64,000 bases of DNA from Flavobacteriaceae bacterium (GCA_013373105.1 JABXIJ010000017.1:29540-93539); one strand, 5' to 3'. Positions 36,524-46,550 are shown, counted from the stretch's first letter. Numbers and translations are program-made. Notes: generated by a model from the letters alone, not told the origin.

Positions 36524-37255
36524 ATGAGAACATTCGTTATTGGAGATATTCATGGAGGATTAAAAGGCTTACTTCAAGTTTTGAATAAATTAGAAATTAC
36601 TGAAGAAGACAAACTAATTTTTGTTGGCGATTATGTAGATGGTTGGAGTGAATCTGCCCAAGTAATTTCTTTTTTAATTAACCTGTCAGCAAAAATAAAC
36701 TGTGTTTTTATAAAAGGTAATCATGATGTTTGGTGTGAAAATTGGTTAAAAGATGAATCTGATGTAAACTCAGCTTGGTATATGCATGGAGGTGCTGAAA
36801 TTATAGCCAGTTATGAGGGGGTTTCTAAAGAAGAAAAAAATCAACATTATCAATTCTTTCAAAAAATGCCTCTTTATTATTTAGATAATGAAAATAGATT
36901 GTTTTTACATGCAGGTTTCACTTCTATGCATGGTGTTGATAAGGAAACTTATACACATAAATTTTGTACAGACAGAACTTTGTGGGAAATGGCTTTGGTG
37001 ATGGATAAAAAAATAGATTTAAACCATCAGATGTATCCAAAAAGATTAAGGCATTATAAAGAAATATATATTGGTCATACACCAACAATAAATTATGGAG
37101 AAATAAAACCTATGAATGCAGTGAATGTTTGGAATGTTGATACTGGTGCAGCTTTTACAGGTAAAATTACTGCTTTGAATGTAAAAACAAAGGCCTTTTT
37201 TCAAAGTGATAATTTACCTGAATTATATCCAAATGAAAAAGGAAGAAACACTTAA
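36524..37255 (+). CDS. PPP-type metallophosphoesterase
   Basis: The 243-residue cytoplasmic protein has all calcineurin-like motifs: GDIHGG, GDYVDG, GNHD and later IGHTPT with its metal-binding His, plus FLHAGF. It belongs to the bacterial serine/threonine phosphatase / symmetrical Ap4A hydrolase-like branch; which substrate it uses cannot be read from sequence. It is the only gene between GH113 and lepA, each separated by spacers. Confidence 0.9.
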   Translation: MRTFVIGDIHGGLKGLLQVLNKLEITEEDKLIFVGDYVDGWSESAQVISFLINLSAKINCVFIKGNHDVWCENWLKDESDVNSAWYMHGGAEIIASYEGVSKEEKNQHYQFFQKMPLYYLDNENRLFLHAGFTSMHGVDKETYTHKFCTDRTLWEMALVMDKKIDLNHQMYPKRLRHYKEIYIGHTPTINYGEIKPMNAVNVWNVDTGAAFTGKITALNVKTKAFFQSDNLPELYPNEKGRNT

Positions 37256-37277
37256 AATTAAGCTGTTATTTTTTTGT

Positions 37278-37306
37278 TTGTCAAGCTTTTTAAAACATTA
37301 TCTTTG
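37278..37306 (+). promoter_or_regulatory. Bacteroidetes-type promoter of lepA
   Basis: TTG (37278-37280, within TTTG) and TATCTTTG (37299-37306) are spaced by 18 bases and lie 27 bases before the lepA ATG. This is one of the best promoter matches in the window. Confidence 0.75.
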
Positions 37307-37333
37307 CAATCTTTAAAAGCTGATTTTTTGTAG

Positions 37334-39130
37334 ATGAAGAACATAAGAAACTTTTGCATTATTGCACATATAGATCATGGTAAAAGCACACTTGCTGATC
37401 GATTATTAGATTTTACGGGTTCTGTAACAGAACGCGAAAAACAAGATCAGTTGCTAGATAATATGGATTTAGAGCGTGAACGTGGAATTACCATTAAGTC
37501 ACATGCAATTCAAATGGATTATGTTTATGAAGGTGAAGAATATACTTTAAACCTAATTGATACTCCAGGTCACGTAGATTTTTCTTACGAAGTTTCTAGG
37601 TCAATTGCTGCTTGTGAAGGTGCATTATTAATTGTAGATGCTGCACAAAGTATACAGGCACAAACCATTTCTAATTTGTATTTAGCTTTAGAAAACGACT
37701 TAGAAATTATTCCTGTACTTAATAAGGTAGATTTACCAAGTGCAAATCCAGAAGAGGTTACAGATGATATTGTAGATTTATTAGGTTGCGATCCAGAAGA
37801 CGTTATTCCTGCAAGCGGTAAAACTGGTTTTGGAGTAGATAATATTTTAAAGGCAATTATTGAGCGAGTTCCAGCGCCACAAGGAGATCCAAATGCGCCA
37901 TTAAAAGCCTTGATTTTTGATTCAGTTTACAATTCTTATAGAGGTGTAGAAACCTATTTTAGAGTTATTGATGGTTCCATTAAAAAGAATCAGCAAATAA
38001 AATTTATGGCTACAGCTAAGCAATATGGAGCAGATGAAATAGGAACTTTAAAATTAAGTCAAGTAGTTAAAAAGGAAATTAAAACTGGTGATGTTGGGTA
38101 TTTAATTACAGGTATTAAAGCAGCTAAAGAAGTAAAAGTAGGAGATACAATTACAGATTTTGCTAATCCAACTGCCAAAAGAATTGAAGGTTTTGAAGAT
38201 GTAAAACCAATGGTTTTTGCAGGTATTTATCCTGTAGATACAGAAGACTATGAAGAGTTAAGAAACTCAATGGAAAAACTTCAATTAAATGATGCTTCTT
38301 TGGTTTTTCAACCAGAAAGTTCTGCTGCTTTAGGTTTTGGTTTTAGATGTGGATTCTTAGGGATGTTACACATGGAAATTATTCAAGAACGTCTAGAACG
38401 TGAGTTTGATATGACTGTAATTACAACAGTACCAAACGTATCGTATCATGCTTACACGAATAAAGAACCAGATGAAGTAATTATTGTAAATAATCCATCA
38501 GATTTACCAGATCCCTCAAAATTATCAAGAGTAGAAGAACCATATATAAAAGCATCAATTATAACAAAAGCAGATTTTGTTGGGCAAGTTATGAGTTTGT
38601 GTATCGATAAAAGAGGCCAAATTGTTAATCAGACTTACTTAACACCAGAGAGAGTAGAACTTATTTTTGAAATGCCATTAGCTGAAATTGTATTCGATTT
38701 TTATGATCGATTAAAAACGGTTTCAAAAGGGTATGCTTCTTTTGATTATCATCCAATTGGTATGAAAGAATCAAAATTAGTTAGAGTAGATATGTTATTA
38801 AATGGTAATTCTGTTGATGCTCTTTCTGCACTTTTACATGCAGATAATGCTTATTCTGTTGGAAAACGTATTTGTGAAAAGTTAAAAGAATTAATACCAA
38901 GACAACAGTTTGATATTCCTATTCAGGCAGCTATAGGTGCAAAAATTATTGCAAGAGAAACTGTAAAAGCCTTACGTAAAGATGTAACTGCTAAATGTTA
39001 TGGAGGTGATATTTCTCGTAAACGTAAACTTTTAGAAAAACAGAAAAAAGGAAAAAAGAGAATGCGTCAAGTTGGGAATGTAGAAATTCCACAACAGGCA
39101 TTTATGGCAGTACTAAAATTGAATGATTAA
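37334..39130 (+). CDS. lepA: Elongation factor 4 (LepA)
   Basis: EF4 is a ribosome-associated GTPase linked to translation initiation and back-translocation. The 598-residue length is typical. G motifs: AHIDHGKST (residues 11-19), DTPGH and NKVDLP; the LepA-specific C-terminal domain ends with [24 protein letters not shown]. It has a strong promoter and its own terminator, so it is monocistronic. Confidence 0.98.
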   Translation: MKNIRNFCIIAHIDHGKSTLADRLLDFTGSVTEREKQDQLLDNMDLERERGITIKSHAIQMDYVYEGEEYTLNLIDTPGHVDFSYEVSRSIAACEGALLIVDAAQSIQAQTISNLYLALENDLEIIPVLNKVDLPSANPEEVTDDIVDLLGCDPEDVIPASGKTGFGVDNILKAIIERVPAPQGDPNAPLKALIFDSVYNSYRGVETYFRVIDGSIKKNQQIKFMATAKQYGADEIGTLKLSQVVKKEIKTGDVGYLITGIKAAKEVKVGDTITDFANPTAKRIEGFEDVKPMVFAGIYPVDTEDYEELRNSMEKLQLNDASLVFQPESSAALGFGFRCGFLGMLHMEIIQERLEREFDMTVITTVPNVSYHAYTNKEPDEVIIVNNPSDLPDPSKLSRVEEPYIKASIITKADFVGQVMSLCIDKRGQIVNQTYLTPERVELIFEMPLAEIVFDFYDRLKTVSKGYASFDYHPIGMKESKLVRVDMLLNGNSVDALSALLHADNAYSVGKRICEKLKELIPRQQFDIPIQAAIGAKIIARETVKALRKDVTAKCYGGDISRKRKLLEKQKKGKKRMRQVGNVEIPQQAFMAVLKLND

Positions 39131-39156
39131 ACTTTAATCTTAGAAATTAGATAAAC

Positions 39157-39191
39157 AAAAAAAATCCAGAAGATAATTCTGGATTTTTTTT
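39157..39191 (+). terminator. Bidirectional terminator between lepA and the zinc peptidase gene
   Basis: TCCAGAA (39165-39171) pairs with TTCTGGA (39177-39183) and the stem is extended by A-run against T-run. It serves both convergent genes. Confidence 0.85.
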
Positions 39192-39214
39192 ATGTATTTA
39201 TTTTTTTTTGAATA

Positions 39215-39913
39215 TCAGTCTCTACTTCCTAAAACTTGTAAACCCCAATACAATAACATAGCTAAAGAACCTAAAGCTGCTACTAGATAGGTTCTTGCAG
39301 CCCATTTTAAAGCATCTTTTGATCCTTCAAACTCTTGTTGAGATACCATGTTTTTATTTTTTAACCAAGCTAAAGCTCTGTTACTTGCATCATATTCTAC
39401 AGGTAAAGTTATAAAGCTAAATAAGGTTGCTAACGCCATAAATACTAACCCTGTTACAGCTAAATAAAAACCAAAACCTATTGCACCAGATGCAGCACCT
39501 AAAATTAAACCACCAATAACTAACCATTGAGAAAATTGTGATGATACACTTACTACAGGCACTAATTTAGAACGCATAGTTAACCAATCGTATGCAGTTG
39601 CATGTTGAACAGCGTGTCCAACTTCATGAGCTGCTACTGCAGCTGCTGCAGCATTTCTTTGATTGTAAACAGCTTCACTTAAGTTCACGGTTTTATCTTT
39701 AGGATTGTAATGGTCTGTTAATCTACCAGGAGTAGAAATTACTTTAACATCGTAAATGCCATTATCTGCTAGCATTTTTTCAGCAATTTCAGCGCCACTC
39801 ATGCCATTTCTTAAGCTAACTTTTGAGTACTTTTCGAACTTTCTTTTTAAAGTATTACTAATTAGCCAACTTCCAAGAGAAATTACGCCAATTAAAATAT
39901 AAAATCCCATCAT
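39215..39913 (-). CDS. YugP-like membrane zinc metallopeptidase
   Basis: The 232-residue membrane protein has an N-terminal helix (3-20), a HEVGH zinc site (His96, Glu97, His100) inside AAVAAHEVGHAVQHA, and three further hydrophobic segments, of which two bracket a GGLILGAASGAIGFG stretch. This matches the YugP/DUF-type neutral zinc metallopeptidase family of the cytoplasmic membrane. A second ATG, one codon later (39910), is equally possible. It is divergent from the asparaginase gene. Confidence 0.9.
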   Translation of the reverse strand: MMGFYILIGVISLGSWLISNTLKRKFEKYSKVSLRNGMSGAEIAEKMLADNGIYDVKVISTPGRLTDHYNPKDKTVNLSEAVYNQRNAAAAAVAAHEVGHAVQHATAYDWLTMRSKLVPVVSVSSQFSQWLVIGGLILGAASGAIGFGFYLAVTGLVFMALATLFSFITLPVEYDASNRALAWLKNKNMVSQQEFEGSKDALKWAARTYLVAALGSLAMLLYWGLQVLGSRD

Positions 39914-40061
39914 AATTTATAGTCTTTTAAAAATTGTATGTCATTTTTGTTTGATAAATTTACAACATAAATTATTCCAATTTATTTCAATTATATAAAA
40001 TTTAACTTTTGTCAGTAAATCTTATCACTTTTAAAATTTGGAATCTCATTCTAATGTCAAA

Positions 40062-41096
40062 ATGACAAATAAACCAAGGATATTAATTGTTTACACAGGT
40101 GGAACCATAGGAATGGTTAAAGATTATAAAACAAAAGCTTTAAAAGCTTTTGATTTTAGTCAAATCATTCAAAAAATTCCAGAAATAGCACAATTAAATT
40201 GTGTTTTAGAAAGTATTTCATTTGAAGAACCTATAGACTCTTCTAATATGAATACTGCTTTTTATGTAAACATTGCAGAAATTATAGAACAGAACTATAA
40301 TTCTTTTGATGGTTTTGTGGTATTAACAGGTTCAGATACCATGTCTTATATTTCATCTGCTTTAAGTTTTATGTTCGAAAACTTATGCAAACCTGTAATT
40401 TTTACAGGATCTCAATTACCAATTGGAGATTTAAGAACAGATGCTAAAGAGAACATAATTACATCTATAGAAATTGCTTGTGCACAAAAAAAAGGAGTGC
40501 CAGTTGTACAAGAAGTATGTTTATATTTCGAATATAAATTATATAGGGCAAATAGAACTACCAAGATTAATGCAGATCAATTTGAAGCGTTTACTTCTAT
40601 GAATTATCCACCTTTAGCAGAAAGTGGAGTAAAATTAGATTTTAATACTCATTATTTAAAGAAGTACTCAAAAACAAAATCTAACTTAATTGTAAGAAAA
40701 AACTTAGTTACAGATGTAGTTGTTTTAAAACTATTCCCTGGCATAACAGAAAACACAATAAAAAATATGTTAGCCATACCAAATCTTAAAGGTGTTGTAT
40801 TAGAAAGTTACGGATCTGGTAATGCGCCAACTGCATCATGGTTTTTAAATCTATTAGAAAAAGCTATAAAATCTGGAATTAAAATAGTTAATGTAACACA
40901 ATGTGCAGGAGGGAGTGTTCAACAAGGACATTATGAAACAAGTTTTAACTTAAAAAAGATTGGCGTTATTAGTGGTAATGATATTACAACAGAAACTGCA
41001 ATTGCTAAATTAATGTATTTGCTTGCAGAAGACTTAACCGAAAAAGAATTTCGAAAATATTATGAAACACCTTTAAGAGGAGAAATAACCACTTAG
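40062..41096 (+). CDS. Type I (cytoplasmic) L-asparaginase
   Basis: The open frame extends to a TTG at 40038, but ATG 40062 sits directly before the conserved first strand and is preferred. The 344-residue protein has both active-site triads: TGGTIG (Thr15) and LTGSDT; KENI and a GNAPT stretch also fit asparaginase. No signal peptide, hence the cytoplasmic type I form, which releases ammonia from asparagine. The 246-base gap that follows contains only the exbB upstream region. Confidence 0.93.
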   Translation: MTNKPRILIVYTGGTIGMVKDYKTKALKAFDFSQIIQKIPEIAQLNCVLESISFEEPIDSSNMNTAFYVNIAEIIEQNYNSFDGFVVLTGSDTMSYISSALSFMFENLCKPVIFTGSQLPIGDLRTDAKENIITSIEIACAQKKGVPVVQEVCLYFEYKLYRANRTTKINADQFEAFTSMNYPPLAESGVKLDFNTHYLKKYSKTKSNLIVRKNLVTDVVVLKLFPGITENTIKNMLAIPNLKGVVLESYGSGNAPTASWFLNLLEKAIKSGIKIVNVTQCAGGSVQQGHYETSFNLKKIGVISGNDITTETAIAKLMYLLAEDLTEKEFRKYYETPLRGEITT

Positions 41097-41342
41097 AATG
41101 TAAAGAAAATGTTAAGCCTTAACTTTTAACTAAAAAATTGGTTAAAAGAAGGACTATTTTAAACGAAATCAATAAAAAAAATTTTTTTAAACCTAACATT
41201 TTTTGTTACTTGCCGTTCTTTAAAATGAATCATTTAAGATATGGTTTAATATCACAAATAGAAAGTATCTTTCATTTTACTTTTTTTGAGATGAAATTCA
41301 TATCTTTAACCCGTTAACTATTAAAATTAATTTATAACAAAG

Positions 41343-42065
41343 ATGAAAAAAGTAGTAAATGTCTTATCTGTAATAGGATTTGTGTTTTTTGGAGCTGTTC
41401 AATCTACATTCGCTCAAGAAACTGCAACAGAAGCAAAAACGTTTCACCAAATATTAAAGCAAAACTTTATTGATGGTGGTCCAGGATTTATGGGAATTGT
41501 ATTAGTAGCTTTAATCTTAGGTTTAGCTATAGCTATCGAAAGAATTATTTATTTAAACATGGCTACAACTAATACTAAAAAATTATTAGCCAATGTAGAT
41601 GATGCATTAAGTTCTGGTGGTGTAGAAGCTGCAAAAGAAGTATGTAGAAATACAAAAGGTCCTGTTGCCTCTATTTTCTATCAAGGTTTAGATAGAGTTG
41701 ATGAAGGTGTAGAAGAAGCTGAAAAAGCAGTTGTTGCTTATGGAGGTGTACAAATGGGGCAATTAGAGAAAAACGTATCTTGGATTTCTTTATTTATTGC
41801 TTTAGCACCAATGTTAGGTTTCATGGGTACAGTAATTGGTATGATTGGAGCCTTCAACGACATTGCAGTTGCAAACGATATTTCTCCAGCAGTAGTTGCA
41901 GGTGGTATTAAAGTTGCCTTATTAACAACTGTATTTGGTCTTATTGTTGCAATTATTTTACAAATCTTCTATAACTACATTGTTGCAAAAATTGATAGCA
42001 TTGTAAATAATATGGAAGATGCATCTATCTCTTTAGTAGATTTATTAGTAAAATATAAAAAATAA
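41343..42065 (+). CDS. exbB: ExbB/TolQ/MotA family proton channel protein
   Basis: ExbB with ExbD couples the inner-membrane proton gradient to TonB for outer-membrane uptake. The 240-residue protein has the Bacteroidetes layout: a signal-like N-terminal segment (1-24, ending TFAQ), a periplasmic piece, then three membrane helices with ERIIYL after the first, a loop with AYGGVQMGQLEKNVSWI and LGFMGTVIGMIGAF in the second. It heads a compact operon with a 155-residue membrane protein and two ExbD genes. A TATCTTTA at 41301-41308 may be its -7 box, weaker than consensus. Confidence 0.94.
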   Translation: MKKVVNVLSVIGFVFFGAVQSTFAQETATEAKTFHQILKQNFIDGGPGFMGIVLVALILGLAIAIERIIYLNMATTNTKKLLANVDDALSSGGVEAAKEVCRNTKGPVASIFYQGLDRVDEGVEEAEKAVVAYGGVQMGQLEKNVSWISLFIALAPMLGFMGTVIGMIGAFNDIAVANDISPAVVAGGIKVALLTTVFGLIVAIILQIFYNYIVAKIDSIVNNMEDASISLVDLLVKYKK

Positions 42066-42073
42066 TACAAAGC

Positions 42074-42541
42074 ATGAAAAGTAATAAAATATTAAATATA
42101 ATTATTACTCTAGTAGCTGTAGTAGGAGGTATTCTATTTGTTAGAGTACTTATGCAAGATGAACAAGCTATAAAAGATAATGTAGATGACTTACAGAATA
42201 CAGTTGTAAGTCCTATTATCTCATACTCTTTTTGGTTGTTTATTGCTACTGTAGTTACAGCGATTGTATTATCGCTATGGAGTATAATAAAAAACCCAGA
42301 AAACTTAAAGAAAACTTTAGGAGGCTTAGGAGTATTAGCAGTAATTTTAGCTATAGCATATTTCTTATCAGATACTGCTGCAGTCTACGATGCTAATGGT
42401 TTAAGTATCTTAGAAGGAGGGGAAGAAGGATCTTCTACAAATAAATGGGTAGGAACTGGTATTTGGTATAGTACTATACTATTAATTATCGCTGGAACAT
42501 TTTTTGTAATTGATTTAGTAAAAGGATTAATTAAATCATAA
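42074..42541 (+). CDS. Inner-membrane protein between exbB and exbD (155 aa)
   Basis: The 155-residue protein has four likely membrane helices (about 7-25, 49-70, 80-97, 128-150) and an acidic loop near 31-45. It starts 8 bases after exbB and ends 12 before exbD, so it is part of the operon. Family and function are unknown to me; a structural or accessory role in the ExbB/ExbD complex is an inference from context only. Confidence 0.8.
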   Translation: MKSNKILNIIITLVAVVGGILFVRVLMQDEQAIKDNVDDLQNTVVSPIISYSFWLFIATVVTAIVLSLWSIIKNPENLKKTLGGLGVLAVILAIAYFLSDTAAVYDANGLSILEGGEEGSSTNKWVGTGIWYSTILLIIAGTFFVIDLVKGLIKS

Positions 42542-42553
42542 AAAACAAAACAG

Positions 42554-43201
42554 ATGGCAAGAAGAGAAAACCCAGAAATTAACGCAGGATCAATGGCAGA
42601 CATTGCCTTTCTGTTGCTGATTTTCTTTTTAGTGACCACTACAATGAATGTAGATTCTGGAATTTCTAAAAAGTTGTCAGAGAAACCGCCTCAAGACTAC
42701 GTTCCACCAGTAATTAAAGAGAAAAATATTCTTGAAGTTGTAATTAACAGAAATAATGAGCTGTTAGTAGAAAATGAGCGTACAGAGCTTAAAGATCTAA
42801 AAGAACTTGCTAAAAAATTCATTGACAATGGTGGTGGTGTAGGTAAACCAGGAGAAGATGGTTCACCAGGTAAACCATGTGATTATTGTAAAGGTGAAAA
42901 AAGTGAAGCTTCTTCAGATCATCCTAACAAAGCAATTATATCAGTACAAAGTGATAGAGGTACAGAATATGGTACATACATTACAGTACAAAATGAATTG
43001 TTAAGAGCTTATTCAGAACTAAGAAATAGACTTTCTAAGGAACGTTATGGAGTTAGTTATGATGAGTTAGAACAACAATTTCAAGATGCTAAAAAGAGTG
43101 CTGAATTAAAAGGTAGAGTTGATGAATTAAGAAAGAAAGTTGAAGATATAAAAATATCTTATCCTCAAATTATTTCTGATGCAGAACCAACATCATCTTA
43201 A
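42554..43201 (+). CDS. exbD: ExbD/TolR family protein with collagen-like insert and CxxC
   Basis: The N-terminal helix carries the proton-path Asp16 in SMADIAFLLLIFFLVTTTM, the ExbD hallmark. The periplasmic part is longer than usual (215 residues against about 140): after the first strand-helix unit there are four Gly-X-Y triplets (residues 97-108: GKP GED GSP GKP) followed by CDYC (Cys109, Cys112), then the second half of the ExbD fold and a charged C-terminal helix. Second gene pair of the exb operon with the next exbD. Confidence 0.93.
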   Translation: MARRENPEINAGSMADIAFLLLIFFLVTTTMNVDSGISKKLSEKPPQDYVPPVIKEKNILEVVINRNNELLVENERTELKDLKELAKKFIDNGGGVGKPGEDGSPGKPCDYCKGEKSEASSDHPNKAIISVQSDRGTEYGTYITVQNELLRAYSELRNRLSKERYGVSYDELEQQFQDAKKSAELKGRVDELRKKVEDIKISYPQIISDAEPTSS

Positions 43202-43221
43202 TCTAAAAAAATTTAACAATT

Positions 43222-43689
43222 ATGTCTAAATTTAAAAAGAAGAAAAAAGGATTACCAGCCGTAAACACAGCTGCATTACCTGATATCGTTTTTATGTTAT
43301 TGTTCTTTTTCATGGTTACTACTACCATGAGAGAAACTGACTTAAGAATTGAAAATCCTAGGTTACCAAGTGCAACTGAAATTAAAAAGCTAGAAGATAA
43401 AAGTTTAGTGAGTACAATTTATGTTGGTAAGTCTAAAGATCCAGAAAGAGATGGAGTTGGCTATAATAAAATTCAGTTAAACGATAAGATTGCGTCTGCG
43501 GATCAAGTACCTGCTTTTATTTTTAGTAAAAGAGATAAACTTGCTGAAGCTATGCATCCTTTTATGACAACTTCTATAAAAGCAGATAAAGAATCTAATG
43601 TAGGTACAATTACAGATATTAGATTAAAGCTTAGAGATGTTAATGCTTTAAAAATTAGTTACTCTACACAAAAGGGATCTAACCAATAA
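43222..43689 (+). CDS. exbD: ExbD/TolR family protein
   Basis: The 155-residue protein has a lysine-rich cytoplasmic start (KKKKKG), the membrane helix with the key Asp21 (LPDIVFMLLFFFMVTTTM) and a periplasmic domain of normal length. It is the last gene of the exbB-X-exbD-exbD operon before a terminator. Two different ExbD subunits in one operon are common in Bacteroidetes. Confidence 0.94.
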   Translation: MSKFKKKKKGLPAVNTAALPDIVFMLLFFFMVTTTMRETDLRIENPRLPSATEIKKLEDKSLVSTIYVGKSKDPERDGVGYNKIQLNDKIASADQVPAFIFSKRDKLAEAMHPFMTTSIKADKESNVGTITDIRLKLRDVNALKISYSTQKGSNQ

Positions 43690-43712
43690 TAAATAGCATT
43701 ATTAAAATATAT

Positions 43713-43743
43713 AAGAGCAATCTATAAAAGGTTGCTCTTTTTT
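43713..43743 (+). terminator. Terminator of the exb operon
   Basis: AAGAGCAA (43713-43720) pairs with TTGCTCTT (43732-43739) around an 11-base loop, followed by a T-run, 24 bases after the last exbD stop. Confidence 0.8.
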
Positions 43744-43800
43744 ATTGGCTATATTTAAAGAAGACTAAAATATTGTATATTTAACTTACGTTAAATAGTT

Positions 43801-44475
43801 ATGAAAAATACAGTCACTTTCATTTTTATTTTATTTTTCACTCTGTTTTCTTTTGCTCAAAAAGACTCCTTACAGTTGGGTGATAGATATTCTGAAGACC
43901 AATTGTACTTATCTATTAATTATGCACAGTTTTTTAAACAACCAAATGCAATAACTAAAAGTAGTTTTTCTTATGGTTTGTCTGTTGGTTTTATGAAAGA
44001 TATAACTTTAAATAAACAAGGAAATTTTTCATTTGCTTTAGGGTTTGGTTATGGTTTCGACTTTTTTAATCATCAATTAAAAGTTGAAGAATTAAATGGT
44101 ACAACTGTATTTAATAATGGCAATTCTTTAAATTCAAATGTTTTTAAATCTCATAACTTAGAGTTTCCAATAGAAATAAGGTGGAGAACTTCTACAGCAA
44201 AAAAGTATAAGTTTTGGCGTATTTACACTGGTATAAAATTTATCTATAATCTATCTAATCATTTTGATTATACAGAAAATAATAACTCCTTTTCATTTTC
44301 AAATGTGTCAGCTTATAAAAAGCTGCAATATGGTTTAACATTATCTACAGGATACGATGCATTTAATTTAAATGTATTTTATAGTTTAACACCCTTATTT
44401 GAAAATGCTACTTTTAGTAATGAAGAACTTAATACAGGGATACTAAAATTTGGTTTAATCTTCTATATTTTATAA
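43801..44475 (+). CDS. Probable outer-membrane beta-barrel protein (224 aa)
   Basis: A signal peptide (residues 1-19, ending SFAQ) is followed by amphipathic strands with aromatic belts (SYGLSVGFMKDITL, FALGFGYGFDFF, YGLTLSTGYDAF, LKFGLIFYIL) typical of a small PorT-type or OmpW-like barrel. I do not recognise the exact family. It follows the exb terminator, so it is probably separately transcribed, and overlaps the convergent PAP2-like gene by 6 bases. Confidence 0.75.
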   Translation: MKNTVTFIFILFFTLFSFAQKDSLQLGDRYSEDQLYLSINYAQFFKQPNAITKSSFSYGLSVGFMKDITLNKQGNFSFALGFGYGFDFFNHQLKVEELNGTTVFNNGNSLNSNVFKSHNLEFPIEIRWRTSTAKKYKFWRIYTGIKFIYNLSNHFDYTENNNSFSFSNVSAYKKLQYGLTLSTGYDAFNLNVFYSLTPLFENATFSNEELNTGILKFGLIFYIL

Positions 44476-45069
44476 AAATAAGTATATAGCCATTACAGCT
44501 AATATTCCTGTAAAAAAACCACTAAAAACTTCTTTTACAGAATGTGCTTTTAAATGTAACCTTGCACTTGCAAGAAAGCCAGAGATTATAATTAATGCCA
44601 TAATTACAAGTAAAAATGATTGCCCATATTTGTCTGATAGCGCAATAAAAAATCCAGTAGATATTCCTAAAGCTAGAAGATGAATGCTCATTTTAAAATC
44701 TCTAAAAAGAAAAATAAATAGCATTGCTAAACCAAATGAACTTGCATAAAATAAAAGACTTAAATCTTTTAATAATAAAATAGATTCAAGCGAATTTGCC
44801 AATATATAAAATAAAAATATCATTAATATTACTGGTAGCTTACGTTCATTTACACTTTCTGTTCTATAACTTTTTATAAGTTTTAACCTTTTTAAAAAAA
44901 TCATCATAAAAAGCGGAATCAAATAGGTTAGTATAAATACATAGCTTAAAATGGTAAATTTTTGGTTAGAAAAATAAGTTCCTGGAATTACTAGAAAGTA
45001 CAACATAACACCTATTGTTGGAATTACAACAGGATGCAATATTATAGATATGTATTTATAGAATAACAC
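44470..45069 (-). CDS. Multi-pass membrane protein, PAP2-like
   Basis: The 199-residue protein has five or six membrane helices. Near the C-terminus ARLHLKAHSVKEVFSGFFTG resembles the last PAP2 (lipid phosphatase) motif, with two His and a Gly-rich helix start, but the Arg/Ser-Gly-His motif of active PAP2 enzymes is not seen, so activity is uncertain. It begins with GTG at 45069, which shares one base with the rpoN stop; this suggests coupling to rpoN, an order also common in other flavobacteria. Confidence 0.7.
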   Translation of the reverse strand: MLFYKYISIILHPVVIPTIGVMLYFLVIPGTYFSNQKFTILSYVFILTYLIPLFMMIFLKRLKLIKSYRTESVNERKLPVILMIFLFYILANSLESILLLKDLSLLFYASSFGLAMLFIFLFRDFKMSIHLLALGISTGFFIALSDKYGQSFLLVIMALIIISGFLASARLHLKAHSVKEVFSGFFTGILAVMAIYLFL

Positions 45070-46526
45070 TAAATTTCTTTACGTAATCTAGCTACTGGAA
45101 TGTCTAATTGTTCTCTGTACTTTGCAACAGTTCTCCTTGCAATTGGGTATCCTTTATCTTTTAAAATTATAGATAATTTTTCATCTGTTAGTGGCTTCTT
45201 TTTGTTTTCTTCAGCGATAACAGTTTCTAATATTTTTTTAATTTCTCTTGTAGAAACATCTTCTCCTTGATCATTTTTCATAGATTCTGAAAAGAACTCT
45301 TTTATAAGCTTTGTTCCATATGGTGTAGAAACATATTTACTATTTGCAACTCTAGAAACTGTAGAGACATCCATATTTATTTGGTCTGCAATATCTTTAA
45401 GAATCATTGGTTTTAACTTTCGTTCATCACCAGTTAAAAAATAATCATATTGATAATGCATTATAGAATTCATAGTAACCAAAAGTGTTTGTTGACGCTG
45501 TTTAATAGCATCTATAAACCACTTTGCAGCGTCTAATTTCTGTTTAATAAAAAAGACTGCATCTTTTTGAGATTTACTTTTTGTATTCGATTCTTGATAT
45601 CCTTTAAGCATATTACTATATGCTTTAGAAATATGTAATTCTGGGGCGTTTCTTGAGTTTAATGTTAAGTCTAATTCACCATCAATAATCTTAATTGAAA
45701 AGTCAGGTACAATTTGCTCAACAATTCTGTTGTTGCCAGAATATGCACTACCAGGTTTTGGATTTAATTTAGAGATTTCTTGATTAACTTCTTTAAGTTC
45801 ATCTTCAGAAATATTAAATTTTTCTAATAATTTTTTGAAGTGTTTTTTTACAAAATGATCAAAAGCGCGCTCTAAAATATCAATTGCTAAGACTCTATTT
45901 TTTGTTTTTTCTTTGGTTTTTAATTGTATAATTAAACACTCTTGTAAATTTCTTGCTCCAACACCAATTGGATCTAATTTTTGGACGACTTTAGTTAGTA
46001 TTTCTTCAACTTTTTCTTCTGTTGTAAAAACATTTGCAGTAAACGCAAGGTCATCTACTAAGTCTAAAATATCTCTTCTAATGTAGCCACTATCATCTAT
46101 ACTACCAACTAAAAACTCAGCAATTGCTCGCTCTTCTTCATTAATATTAAATGTATTTAATTGATTTTTTAAAGATTGGTGAAACGTTGTACCAGCTGCA
46201 TAAGGCACATTTTTATCATCATCGTCTGCTGAATAATTATTTGTTTGAGTTTTATAAGATGGTATTTCATCATCACTCAAATATTCATCTATATTTATGT
46301 CTTCTGCATCAATTTTTTCTGTACCAGTATCATCAAAGTCATTAGCATAATCATCTTCAAAATTATCACTTTCTTCCTTACCTGTGTCTAAGGCAGGATT
46401 TTCCTCAATTTCTTGTTTTAAACGTTCTTCAAAAGCTTGTGTAGGCAATTGAATTAGCTTCATCAACTGAATTTGCTGAGGAGATAATTTTTGTAGTAAT
46501 TTTTGCTGTAAACTTTGTTTTAACAT
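45069..46526 (-). CDS. rpoN: RNA polymerase sigma-54 factor
   Basis: RpoN directs transcription from -24/-12 promoters with enhancer-binding activators. The 485-residue protein has the Gln-rich activator-interacting region I (residues 2-47: LKQSLQQKLLQKLSPQQIQLM...), an acidic linker (50-105), a core-binding domain, a HTH region (DIADQINMDVSTVSRVA) and the RpoN box ARRTVAKYRE (463-472). No enhancer-binding activator gene lies in the window. It follows asnS by 24 bases. Confidence 0.97.
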   Translation of the reverse strand: MLKQSLQQKLLQKLSPQQIQLMKLIQLPTQAFEERLKQEIEENPALDTGKEESDNFEDDYANDFDDTGTEKIDAEDINIDEYLSDDEIPSYKTQTNNYSADDDDKNVPYAAGTTFHQSLKNQLNTFNINEEERAIAEFLVGSIDDSGYIRRDILDLVDDLAFTANVFTTEEKVEEILTKVVQKLDPIGVGARNLQECLIIQLKTKEKTKNRVLAIDILERAFDHFVKKHFKKLLEKFNISEDELKEVNQEISKLNPKPGSAYSGNNRIVEQIVPDFSIKIIDGELDLTLNSRNAPELHISKAYSNMLKGYQESNTKSKSQKDAVFFIKQKLDAAKWFIDAIKQRQQTLLVTMNSIMHYQYDYFLTGDERKLKPMILKDIADQINMDVSTVSRVANSKYVSTPYGTKLIKEFFSESMKNDQGEDVSTREIKKILETVIAEENKKKPLTDEKLSIILKDKGYPIARRTVAKYREQLDIPVARLRKEI

Positions 46527-46550
46527 TAGGTTTAATATACAATATTTATG

